6,323 nucleotides of DNA, from the NCBI GenBank assembly GCA_030044475.1, contig JASHVP010000084.1, positions 1 through 6,323 on the forward strand, given 5' to 3'. Of the stretch, positions 1 to 5,649 are shown one piece after another (positions within the stretch are counted from its first letter, which is position 1; every line of letters begins with the position of its first letter). The position numbers and the translations under genes are program-made. The notes beneath the pieces are model-generated. The model saw only the letters and a list, made by a program, of their open reading frames with translations. It made no database searches and had not been told where the DNA came from. The DNA comes from Thermoplasmata archaeon. Lineage in GTDB: Archaea; Thermoplasmatota; Thermoplasmata; Lutacidiplasmatales; UBA184.

Positions 1-241
1 GGTCGACCCAGACGTCGAGCCGGGCGAACGCGTCGCCGCAGACCGGGCAGGGCGTCGCCGGCGGGGGGAGCTCGGCCCCCAGCGCCGCGGCGAGCCGGCG
101 GGCCCGCTCTGGGTTGGAGAGTCCCCGCCCGAGGCGCCCGAAGAGACGGCCAAGGCACTCCGCGCAGAGCCCGCGCGGGAGGGCGAGGCGCGCGGCCGCG
201 AGCGCCGGCTCCGTCGGGTCGAATTCGGCCGGGAGCGCCAC
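1..241 (-). CDS. pus10: tRNA pseudouridine synthase Pus10, N-terminal fragment (gene runs off left edge)
   Basis: Archaeal Pus10 converts U54 and/or U55 of the tRNA T-loop to pseudouridine. I translated the minus strand by hand; 80 codons are visible before the window ends. They hold the family's N-terminal zinc module: C26 and C29 in LCAECLGRLFG, then a GRGLSNPERARRL segment, then C65 and C68 in PCPVCGD. The run CLGRLF, then G-x-(T/S)-N-x-E-R, then CxxC is what I recall as the Pus10/THUMP start. The catalytic domain lies outside the window. I chose the GTG at 241 because it is the first start candidate before the conserved part, puts the first Cys at residue 26, and lies about 27 bases after a T-rich box, fitting leaderless initiation. 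There is no Shine-Dalgarno motif. The gene is divergent from the hypothetical gene at 336. Family identity is fairly sure; the exact start is less so. Confidence 0.8.
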   Translation of the reverse strand, partial: MALPAEFDPTEPALAAARLALPRGLCAECLGRLFGRLGRGLSNPERARRLAAALGAELPPPATPCPVCGDAFARLDVWVD

Positions 242-261
242 GTCGGACCGACGGACCGGGG

Positions 262-271
262 CGAGAAAAGG
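262..271 (-). promoter_or_regulatory. Candidate TATA box for pus10
   Basis: On the minus strand this reads ccttttctcg. It is the only A/T-rich patch between the two divergent genes apart from the one at 299-307. It is centred about 26 bases before the proposed GTG start at 241, the spacing expected for an archaeal TATA box on a leaderless transcript. The match to a TTTAWA-type consensus is weak, so this rests mostly on position. Confidence 0.35.
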
Positions 272-298
272 AGTGCGAGGACCGCCGGCGGGCGCACC

Positions 299-307
299 AC
301 TTTTAGT
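299..307 (+). promoter_or_regulatory. Candidate TATA box for the small gene at 336
   Basis: The sequence acttttagt stands out in a GC-rich region and is centred about 33 bases before the ATG at 336. That would give transcription starting at, or a few bases before, the start codon. The leader has no Shine-Dalgarno motif. The box also reads ctaaaag on the other strand, so it could in principle serve pus10, but it is about 60 bases from that start. Confidence 0.4.
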
Positions 308-335
308 CGGGCGCTCCGTGCCCCGGGCCGCAGCG

Positions 336-710
336 ATGGCATCGATCACGGAACCCGAGCTCACGCGGGCGATCGAGCGGACGCTCGTCGCGCACGGCAA
401 GATGCCGGCGGCCGAGGCACGGCCGACCGCGCGGATGGTGCTCGGCTACTTCGGGGCCGACGACACCGTGCTCGACAACAAGCTCTCCAGCGAGGACCGC
501 GACCGGTTCTACCAGCTGGAGGAGGAGGGCCTCCTGACGAGCGAGGAGGAGGACGCGACGGTCTCCCGCGGGAAGACCTGGCGGATCCACTACTGGCTGC
601 TCAAGAAGGCCCGGATCCGCGACGTCGGCCAGGCGGGGGACGCGGCCCCGCCGGACGAGGCGGAGGCGGTCTACCGGTCGATCGGCGAGGCCGCCTGGCA
701 GCGGAAGTAG
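336..710 (+). CDS. Conserved hypothetical protein, DUF6015-like (124 aa)
   Basis: Function unknown. The protein is small, soluble and charged, with no signal peptide or membrane segment. Its N-terminal half has the pattern ITEPELTRAIERTLVAHGKM, then a helix ending in LGYFGADD, then a hinge VLDNKLSSEDRDRFYQLEEEGLL, and then a TWRIHYWLLKK strand/helix. I recall this layout (short helices, an acidic DRDxFYxLEEEGLL core and a WRIHYW motif) from the Thermoplasmata family DUF6015; no search was possible. The LEEEGLL plus basic WRIHYW segment loosely resembles a winged-helix half, but there is no clear recognition helix. The reading frame is open back to 114, but I start at ATG 336 because similarity begins there, the earlier part is low-complexity Arg/Ala/Gly overlapping pus10, and a TATA-like box lies about 33 bases upstream. 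The residues after about 95 look like a variable tail. It ends 7 bases from the convergent protease gene. Confidence 0.8.
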   Translation: MASITEPELTRAIERTLVAHGKMPAAEARPTARMVLGYFGADDTVLDNKLSSEDRDRFYQLEEEGLLTSEEEDATVSRGKTWRIHYWLLKKARIRDVGQAGDAAPPDEAEAVYRSIGEAAWQRK

Positions 711-717
711 GCCCCGC

Positions 718-1557
718 TCACGACGGCGGGGGCGGCCGGCCGAGGCCCGGACGGAACTTCTGCGACGGTAGGAGCGCCGGGTAGTCGGCGGTCTGGATCA
801 CGGTCCGCACGTGCTCGATCGCGAGCACGGCGAACGCGATCACGGCGAGGAGCCCGACGAGCGACGCGAAGCTCACGGCGACGCCGGTGATCCCGAGCAC
901 CACGAGGATCGTCGCGAGCGACGCGAGGGCGTTGTAGCTCGAGTGCATCGCGACGGCGAGCAGGTAGTACGACCCGCTCCCGGGGCCGGGCACGCGGTAC
1001 TGGGAGCGGGCGTAGCCGTAGCCGAACATCCCGGTCGAGCTGCCGTGGAGCAGCACCGCCGAGACGCTCCGCACGAGGATGAGCGCGATCCCGGCGGCGA
1101 GTCCGCCGGCGATCCACGCCCCGAGGCCGTAGAGGAACGTCTCGAAGAAGCCGAAGCCGAGCCCGACCGACGCGCCGAACACCGGGCCGTCGGCGATCTG
1201 CCGGAGGTCTCCCCGACGGGCGACGACCCCGCTCGCCTTCAGCGCCTCCTCGATGAACGGCGCGATCACCAGCACGAGGAAGAACGCCCCCCACGACGAG
1301 TTGCCGTTCAGGAAGACAAACTCGGGAGCGGGGTACTTCGTCGAGAAGGCGGTCCCCGCTTCGACGATCAGGAGCTCCAGGAACGCGGCGGCGAGCGTGG
1401 CGAACACCGCGCCGTAGATGAACGCGCGGAGCAGCGGTCCCCACGCCTCCGTGCGGTACCGCTCCGTCCGGCGGATCCAGCTGAGGTAGATGAGGGCCGG
1501 GATCAGCGCGACGAGGAGGAGGATTACGAAGTCGAGGGCCGCCCCGAGCGCGCTCAC
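718..1557 (-). CDS. PrsW-family intramembrane protease (CAAX/ABI-like superfamily), 279 aa
   Basis: This is an integral membrane protein with about seven hydrophobic segments (roughly residues 8-28, 43-64, 89-104, 125-144, 148-170, 197-222 and 226-247). It carries the glutamate/histidine motifs of the PrsW (M82) branch of the CPBP superfamily: E103-E104-A-L-K107 (EExxK) at the end of the third segment, FGFFE139 (FxxxE) in the fourth, H171 in LLHGSSTG, and H205 in AMHSSYNA. In Bacillus PrsW, these residues support site-1 cleavage of the anti-sigma factor RsiW. Archaea lack that partner, so the substrate here is unknown. The tail is soluble and ends in a proline run. It is the last gene of a leftward operon. 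Its GTG start overlaps the dehydrogenase stop (GTGA), and GGAGG lies four bases upstream. Family assignment is good; protease activity is inferred. Confidence 0.8.
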   Translation of the reverse strand: MSALGAALDFVILLLVALIPALIYLSWIRRTERYRTEAWGPLLRAFIYGAVFATLAAAFLELLIVEAGTAFSTKYPAPEFVFLNGNSSWGAFFLVLVIAPFIEEALKASGVVARRGDLRQIADGPVFGASVGLGFGFFETFLYGLGAWIAGGLAAGIALILVRSVSAVLLHGSSTGMFGYGYARSQYRVPGPGSGSYYLLAVAMHSSYNALASLATILVVLGITGVAVSFASLVGLLAVIAFAVLAIEHVRTVIQTADYPALLPSQKFRPGLGRPPPPS

Positions 1558-2459
1558 TTCGCCTCCGGATAGACGTAGAACCCTTCGCCGGTCTTCCGTC
1601 CGAGCTTCTTCGCCGCGACCATCGTCCGCAGCAGCGGACAGACGCGGTACCGGCTATCCCGATACCCGTCCCAGAGGACGTCGAGGATGGCGACCGCGGT
1701 GTCGACCCCGACCAGGTCGGTGAGCTCGAACGGGCCCATCGGATGGTGGAAGCCGAGCTTGTAGGCGGTGTCGATGTCGTCCCGCGTCGCGACGCCCTCG
1801 GAGAGCATCCACGCGGCCTCGTTCACGAGGACCGCCATCGCCCGCGTGGTCACGAACCCGGGCGTGTCGGCGCTGGTCACGACCGTCTTCCCGAGGCTCT
1901 CGGCGAACGTGCGGGCGGCCCGGACGACCTCGGGCCGCGTCCGGTGCCCCGGGATCAACTCGACGAGCGGCATCTGGAGGACCGGGTTGAAGAAGTGCAC
2001 GCCGACCACCCGGCCCGGGTCGGCGAGCTCCTGCGCGATCGACGTGATCGGGAGGGAGGAGGTATTGGATGCGAGGAGGGCGGTCGGGCTGGCCGCGCCC
2101 TCGAGCTCGCGGAAGACCGCCCGCTTCAGAGCCAGGTTCTCGGGGGCCGCCTCGACGACGATCTGGGCCGCCTCCGCCCGGCGGAGGCCGATCGCCACAT
2201 CGATGCGGGTGAGCGCGGCGTCGCGGTCGCCCGCCGCGAGCTTCTTCCGGTCGACCGCGTGGGTCATCGCCCGCTCGGCGCTGGCGAGGCCCCGTCGGGC
2301 GAGCTCCTCCGAGACGTCCTCGAGGGTGACGGGGTAGCCGGCGAGGGCGCACTGGGCCGCGATTCCGCTGCCCATGATGCCGGCGCCGACGACGAACACC
2401 CGCTTGCGGACCGACGACCGGGGGTCGGTGGCGACCGGGACCGGACCGGCGTCGGTCAC
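1554..2459 (-). CDS. 3-hydroxyacyl-CoA (3-hydroxybutyryl-CoA) dehydrogenase, 301 aa
   Basis: NAD-dependent oxidation of (S)-3-hydroxyacyl-CoA to 3-ketoacyl-CoA, or the reverse; cytosolic. The N-terminal Rossmann domain has G25-A-G-I-M-G30 and D48 after the second strand (nucleotide ribose). S134 in ASNTSSL, H155 in GVHFFNP and E167 have the same spacing as the catalytic Ser/His/Glu of the family (21 and 12 residues). The C-terminal helical domain has HHPMGPFELTDLVG at 238-251 and ends in the usual GRKTGEGFYVY. The family's usual Asn in PGFxxNR is Thr205 here (PGFVTTR); I recall a TSR variant in related enzymes. The frame is open upstream to 3371, but that part is antisense-style low complexity. 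The GTG at 2459 gives a normal length, overlaps the thiolase stop as GTGA, and has GAGG upstream. No thiolase (acetyl-CoA C-acetyltransferase) or enoyl-CoA hydratase gene is adjacent. Confidence 0.92.
   Translation of the reverse strand: MTDAGPVPVATDPRSSVRKRVFVVGAGIMGSGIAAQCALAGYPVTLEDVSEELARRGLASAERAMTHAVDRKKLAAGDRDAALTRIDVAIGLRRAEAAQIVVEAAPENLALKRAVFRELEGAASPTALLASNTSSLPITSIAQELADPGRVVGVHFFNPVLQMPLVELIPGHRTRPEVVRAARTFAESLGKTVVTSADTPGFVTTRAMAVLVNEAAWMLSEGVATRDDIDTAYKLGFHHPMGPFELTDLVGVDTAVAILDVLWDGYRDSRYRVCPLLRTMVAAKKLGRKTGEGFYVYPEAK
1562..1566 (-). promoter_or_regulatory. Shine-Dalgarno motif of the PrsW-like gene
   Basis: On the minus strand the start region reads ggaggcgaaGTG. GGAGG with a following GA fits the archaeal anti-Shine-Dalgarno partner and lies inside the last codons of the upstream dehydrogenase. 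It supports the GTG at 1557 as the true start and indicates re-initiation or coupled translation within the operon. Confidence 0.6.
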
Positions 2460-3385
2460 GACGCCTCGGGGGGCGCGGCCGGTCGGGTGAGCGAGAGGAA
2501 TTCGCAGGCGCGGCAGAGCTCCCCCGACGACGGCTCGCCGCACGCCCGGCACCGGTCCGGGGCTCCGGCCCCGTCGCCGTGCAGCAGCAGTTCGACCAGC
2601 CGCTCGTGGGTGCGCAACAGCGACTGCCGCGTCCCCGGCTGGGACTCCTCGAGCTCCCAGACGATCTCGCGGAACCGGTTCCGCAGGGCGCGGGCGGCGT
2701 GGGGGCACTCCCCATGGTCGAACGGGAGTCCGGCGAGCCGGGCGGCGAGGAACACCTCCCGTTCGGGAACCTGGGCGAGCGGCGCGACCCGCGGGATCAA
2801 CCCGGGCTGTCGGACCCGGTGCGGGGCCATCCGCGCGAGGCGGTCGAGGTCGCCGCGGACAAGGTTCATCAGGACCGTCTGCGCGAGGTCGTCCAGGTTG
2901 AACCCCAGGAGGAGCGCGTCGGCGCCGGCGTCCCGGGCGGCCCGGTTCAGCAGCTGGCGGCGCCAGACCCCGCAGTACGAGCACGGAGGCCCGTCCAGCT
3001 CGGCCGCCGCGGCGTCCGTCGTGATGCCGATCCGCTCCTCCGCCCGGACGACCCGGTGCTCGACGCCGAGCCGCTGGGTGAGCTCGGAGGCGGCGGCGAG
3101 GGTCCCCGGCCGGTAGCCGTCGATCCCCTCGTCGACCGAGATCGCCACCAGGCGGACCGGAGCGTGCCGATCGAAGTACTGGTGGGCCAGGTGCAAGGTC
3201 ACGGCCGAGTCCTTCCCCCCGGAGAGAGCGACGGCGATCGTCCCCCCCGACACGCGGGGGAGCTGGCGGTGGAGTTCCCGCCGGAATCGCTCGTCGACCG
3301 ACGCGAGCAGATGCGCGCCGCAGACGTGCGCGCCCCGGTACGGTTGATCGACGACCGCAGGGTGCTCGCACCGATCGCAGCGCAC
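2456..3385 (-). CDS. tRNA 2-thiolation protein, TtuA/NcsA (TIGR00269) family, 309 aa
   Basis: This is an ATP-dependent tRNA sulfurtransferase. Relatives adenylate a uridine and insert sulfur supplied by a ubiquitin-like carrier, giving 2-thiouridine at position 34 (NcsA) or 54 (TtuA). Layout: N-terminal zinc finger C3/C6/C22/H25; PP-loop S55-G-G-K-D-S60; VDEGIDGYR at 84-92; C135 and C138 in PPCSYCGVWRRQLLN, and C227 in GECPH, matching the three cysteines that hold the [4Fe-4S] cluster in TtuA; GFNLDDLAQT at 161-170; and C-terminal zinc ribbon C279/C282/C291/C294. All key residues are present, so it should be active. Which uridine it modifies cannot be told. The start is a GTG about 23 bases after a TATA-like box, suggesting a leaderless transcript. 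It is the first gene of a three-gene operon, and its stop overlaps the next start. One oddity is F162, where I recall His in many relatives (GHNLDD). Confidence 0.92.
   Translation of the reverse strand: MRCDRCEHPAVVDQPYRGAHVCGAHLLASVDERFRRELHRQLPRVSGGTIAVALSGGKDSAVTLHLAHQYFDRHAPVRLVAISVDEGIDGYRPGTLAAASELTQRLGVEHRVVRAEERIGITTDAAAAELDGPPCSYCGVWRRQLLNRAARDAGADALLLGFNLDDLAQTVLMNLVRGDLDRLARMAPHRVRQPGLIPRVAPLAQVPEREVFLAARLAGLPFDHGECPHAARALRNRFREIVWELEESQPGTRQSLLRTHERLVELLLHGDGAGAPDRCRACGEPSSGELCRACEFLSLTRPAAPPEAS
2464..2467 (-). promoter_or_regulatory. Weak Shine-Dalgarno motif of the dehydrogenase gene
   Basis: The minus strand reads gaggcgtcGTG, with GAGG four bases before the GTG at 2459 and inside the end of the upstream thiolase gene. 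Together with the GTGA overlap it fixes the start and fits coupled translation. Confidence 0.45.
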
Positions 3386-3403
3386 GCCGGTCGAACCGCC
3401 CGA

Positions 3404-3413
3404 CGATATTTAG
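3404..3413 (-). promoter_or_regulatory. TATA box of the thiolase-dehydrogenase-protease operon
   Basis: On the minus strand this reads gctaaatatc, the best TATA match in the window. It is centred about 24 bases before the GTG at 3385, so transcription should begin at or next to the start codon. There is no Shine-Dalgarno motif between box and start. No other promoter-like site is visible inside the operon, so this one probably drives all three genes. Confidence 0.65.
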
Positions 3414-3449
3414 CGGGCCGTGCGCGCCGGACCTTCCACTGCGCGCATA

Positions 3450-3459
3450 CGATTATTAG
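3450..3459 (+). promoter_or_regulatory. TATA box of the XerA-like gene
   Basis: cgattattag lies in an otherwise GC-rich spacer, centred about 30 bases before the ATG at 3484. The leader between them has no Shine-Dalgarno motif. With the box at 3404-3413 it forms a divergent promoter pair whose boxes are about 46 bases apart, so one bound regulator could affect both directions. Confidence 0.55.
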
Positions 3460-3483
3460 GCAAATCCCGGCCACCGAGCGCCG

Positions 3484-4398
3484 ATGGCATCGACCGGGGG
3501 CATCGCGCGCGTCCCGGCCGGAGGGCGCCGTTCGCCGTCGATCTCCGGCGGAGAGGCGGTCGCCCCGGCGTTCAGCGTCACGGACATGGTCGATCGGTTC
3601 CAGCGGATGCTGCAGTCGCAGGAGCGCAGCCCGTGCACCGTGAAGCAGTACGGCCACATCGCCCGCACCTTCCTGTCGTACTCGCAGAAGCCGCTCGACG
3701 AGGTCACCCTCCGGGACCTGGAGGCGTTCCGGGAGTACTTGGTGCTCCAGCGGCACTACTCGAAGAACTCGCTCTACACGACGGTCCGGGGCCTCGCCTG
3801 CCTGTTCCGCAGCTTCGGGCTGTCGACCGCCGACCAGCTGCAGCCCCCGCGTCGCCCCGAACGGCTGCCCCGGTACCTCACCGAGGAGGAGATGCACCAC
3901 CTGTTCGACGCGGTCAAGGAGTCGCCGCGCGACAGCGCGATCGTCCACGTCCTCGCCTTCTGCGGCCTTCGCGTCGGCGAGCTCTGTCACCTGCTGCTCG
4001 AGGACCTCGAGTTCGAGCGGAACGTCCTCCACGTGCGGAGCGGCAAGGGCGACAAGGACCGGGAAGTGGTCATGGAGGACCGGACCCGGGCCGCGATCGA
4101 CCGGTACCTCACCGAGCGCACGCTGACCGGCACGGCGAATCCCCGCCTGTTCCCCGTCGGACCCGTGACCGTCGAGCGGATCGTCCGTCGGGCCGCCCAG
4201 GCCGCGTCAATCCCCCGTCGGGTCACTCCCCACATGCTCCGCCACACCCTCGCCACGGCCCTCCTCTCGCGCGGCTGCGACATTCGGTACATCCAGAAGC
4301 TCCTGGGGCACGCCTCCGTCGCGACGACCCAGATCTACACCCACGTCGACACGCAGTCGCTGCGGGAAGCGTACCAGCGCGCGAAGCCGCAGTATTAA
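3484..4398 (+). CDS. xerA: Tyrosine recombinase/integrase, XerA-like (304 aa)
   Basis: This is a site-specific DNA recombinase. Archaeal XerA acts at a dif site to resolve chromosome dimers. The core-binding domain (about residues 30-118) has the usual TVKQYGHIARTFLSY pattern. The catalytic domain (about 128-304) carries the full active set: R163 in CGLRVGEL, K188 in SGKGDKDR, H250 and R253 in HMLRHT, H276 in LLGHAS, and nucleophile Y285 in IYTHVD. The protein ends shortly after the tyrosine, as Xer proteins do. Residues 1-30 are a Gly/Ser/Arg-rich extension not expected in XerA and probably disordered; a later start is possible, but the TATA box spacing favours ATG 3484. Neighbours are housekeeping genes with no phage genes, att repeats or tRNA gene, so a chromosomal Xer role is likelier than a mobile integrase. 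It lies 22 bases before the oxidoreductase. Confidence 0.9.
   Translation: MASTGGIARVPAGGRRSPSISGGEAVAPAFSVTDMVDRFQRMLQSQERSPCTVKQYGHIARTFLSYSQKPLDEVTLRDLEAFREYLVLQRHYSKNSLYTTVRGLACLFRSFGLSTADQLQPPRRPERLPRYLTEEEMHHLFDAVKESPRDSAIVHVLAFCGLRVGELCHLLLEDLEFERNVLHVRSGKGDKDREVVMEDRTRAAIDRYLTERTLTGTANPRLFPVGPVTVERIVRRAAQAASIPRRVTPHMLRHTLATALLSRGCDIRYIQKLLGHASVATTQIYTHVDTQSLREAYQRAKPQY
4391..4398 (+). promoter_or_regulatory. Candidate TATA box of the FAD oxidoreductase, overlapping the recombinase stop
   Basis: agtattaa spans the last Tyr codon and the TAA stop of the recombinase gene and is centred about 26 bases before the GTG at 4421. The 22-base spacer has no Shine-Dalgarno motif, which fits a separate leaderless transcript better than read-through translation. 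Tyr-TAA would produce an A/T-rich patch anyway, so chance is possible. Confidence 0.45.
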
Positions 4399-4420
4399 CC
4401 CCGAACCCCCTCGCCCCGTC

Positions 4421-5617
4421 GTGGCGGCCGAGCGCGCCGAGGCGGTCGTCCTGGGCGCGGGGATCGCCGGGTGCGCGCTCGCCTTCCACCTCGCGGCCCG
4501 GTCGGTCGGCCCGATCGTCGTCTTCGACCCGCAGACCCCCGGTGCCGGGGCCACGGGACGGGCGGCCGGGATCGTCACCGAGCAATTGTGGGACCGGTGG
4601 GACGTCGAGGTGACGCGGGCCTCCAAGGCGGAGTACGCGGCGCTCGCCGCGCGCTGGGACCCGACGGCGTACGCCGTGAACGGGTTCGTCCGCTGGACCC
4701 GCCGGCCCGAGGTCGCCGAGGCGCTCGCCCGCTCGGTCGAGCGGCTCGAAGGATGGGGAGTGCGATCGCGGAGGCTGACGACGGACGAGCTGGCGGCGCA
4801 CTTCCCCGCGGGGCGGTTCGACGGCGTCATCGCTGCGTCGGGCTGCGTCGACGACGCGGTCGTCACTCCCAGCACGATGGCTCAGATCTACGCGGAGGGA
4901 GCGCGCGCCCACGGCGTCGACTTCTGGCTCGGCCAACCGCTCTCTGCGTTCCGGAAGGTCGGCGATGCCTGGCAGCTCACGAGCGGGGGCCGGACCGTCC
5001 ACGCCTCCCGCGCCGTCGTGGCGGCCGGGGCCTGGTCGAAGCGGCTCCTCGCCGACCTGGGGCACCCGCTCCCGCTGGCGCCGTACCGGACCCAAGCCGC
5101 CATCCTGCGACCGTCGCCGGGGGTCCCCCCGGACCTGCCGTCCGCCCACGACCTGGACTCGGACGTGTACGTGCGCCCGGAGCAGAACGGCCGCGTCCTC
5201 GCCGGGGACGGGACCGAGCACGTCGAGGTCGACCCCGAGACGTTTCGCACCGGCGGGGACGACGCGTTCGTCGCCCACGTCGCCGAGACGTTCGCGGATC
5301 GGTTCCCCGCCTGGGCCGAGGCGGAGCTCGTCCGGGCGTGGGCCGGGGTCTGTGCCTCGACGCCCGACCGCCGCCCGCTCATCGGACCCGTCCCCCGTGC
5401 GGACGGGCTCTACGTCCTCGCCGGGTTCAACGGGTTCGGCGTGATGCGGGCCGGGGGCGCCGCCAGTCGGCTCGCCGCCGTGCTCGGCTCGGCCGACGCC
5501 GATCGGGAACTCGGTCGGCTCGCCCCCGTCGACCCCCGCCGGTTCGCCGGGTGGACGGGGACGTTCTCGCCACGCCCCGGATTCACGCTCGAGGGCGGGG
5601 ACGACCCCCGATTCTGA
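4421..5617 (+). CDS. FAD-dependent oxidoreductase, DAO family (sarcosine oxidase/glycine oxidase-like), 398 aa
   Basis: A flavoprotein of the D-amino-acid oxidase/sarcosine oxidase-beta fold that probably oxidises a C-N bond of an amine or amino acid; the substrate is not deducible. The N-terminal dinucleotide fold has G12-A-G-I-A-G17, with D36 at the end of the second strand, where Glu is common. ATGRAAG at 44-50 corresponds to the usual flavin-contacting GxSGRNxG segment. The second FAD motif is VVAAGAWS (199-206). Near the C-terminus are DRRPLIGPVP and GFNGFGVMRAGG, which cap the flavin in this family. There is no signal peptide or membrane segment. The GTG start is immediately followed by the Rossmann strand, so it cannot be much later. 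Family members may be D-amino acid dehydrogenases, sarcosine oxidase-like or glycerol-3-phosphate dehydrogenase-like; no partner subunit is adjacent. It converges on thyX. Confidence 0.85.
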   Translation: MAAERAEAVVLGAGIAGCALAFHLAARSVGPIVVFDPQTPGAGATGRAAGIVTEQLWDRWDVEVTRASKAEYAALAARWDPTAYAVNGFVRWTRRPEVAEALARSVERLEGWGVRSRRLTTDELAAHFPAGRFDGVIAASGCVDDAVVTPSTMAQIYAEGARAHGVDFWLGQPLSAFRKVGDAWQLTSGGRTVHASRAVVAAGAWSKRLLADLGHPLPLAPYRTQAAILRPSPGVPPDLPSAHDLDSDVYVRPEQNGRVLAGDGTEHVEVDPETFRTGGDDAFVAHVAETFADRFPAWAEAELVRAWAGVCASTPDRRPLIGPVPRADGLYVLAGFNGFGVMRAGGAASRLAAVLGSADADRELGRLAPVDPRRFAGWTGTFSPRPGFTLEGGDDPRF

Positions 5618-5628
5618 CGCGGCCGCAC

Positions 5629-5649
5629 CGCCCCGGTCCGAACGGGGCG
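5629..5649. terminator. GC hairpin between convergent genes, possible bidirectional terminator
   Basis: Seven bases, cgccccg (5629-5635), pair with cggggcg (5643-5649) around a 7-base loop, in the 47-base spacer between the stops of the oxidoreductase and thyX. The position suits a shared terminator or RNA 3' end. No T-tract follows on either strand, and archaeal termination usually depends on T-runs, so the role is uncertain; GC-rich DNA makes such stems common. Confidence 0.3.

Noticed and set aside
114..335. Earlier ATG for the small plus-strand gene
   Set aside because: This stretch encodes the conserved Pus10 cysteines on the other strand and gives only low-complexity sequence in this frame. 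The TATA-like box at 299-307 would lie inside the gene.
1743..3116. Long plus-strand open frames (1743-3116 and 2579-3643) opposite the operon
   Set aside because: They are shadows of the dehydrogenase and thiolase genes. The translations are low-complexity and charge-rich with no family motifs.
2460..3371. N-terminal 304-residue extension of the dehydrogenase frame
   Set aside because: It overlaps the whole thiolase gene in another frame and is Arg/Pro-rich. The GTG at 2459 with GAGG and a GTGA overlap gives the normal enzyme length.
3440..3470. Possible dif (Xer target) site next to the recombinase gene
   Set aside because: The A/T-rich patch here is too short and has no 11-base inverted arms around a 6-base centre as in known archaeal dif sites. 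It is better explained as a TATA box.
3484..4398. Recombinase as the integrase of an integrated virus or plasmid
   Set aside because: It has no tRNA gene, attachment repeat, viral gene or change in base composition around it; the neighbours are core genes and the protein has Xer length.
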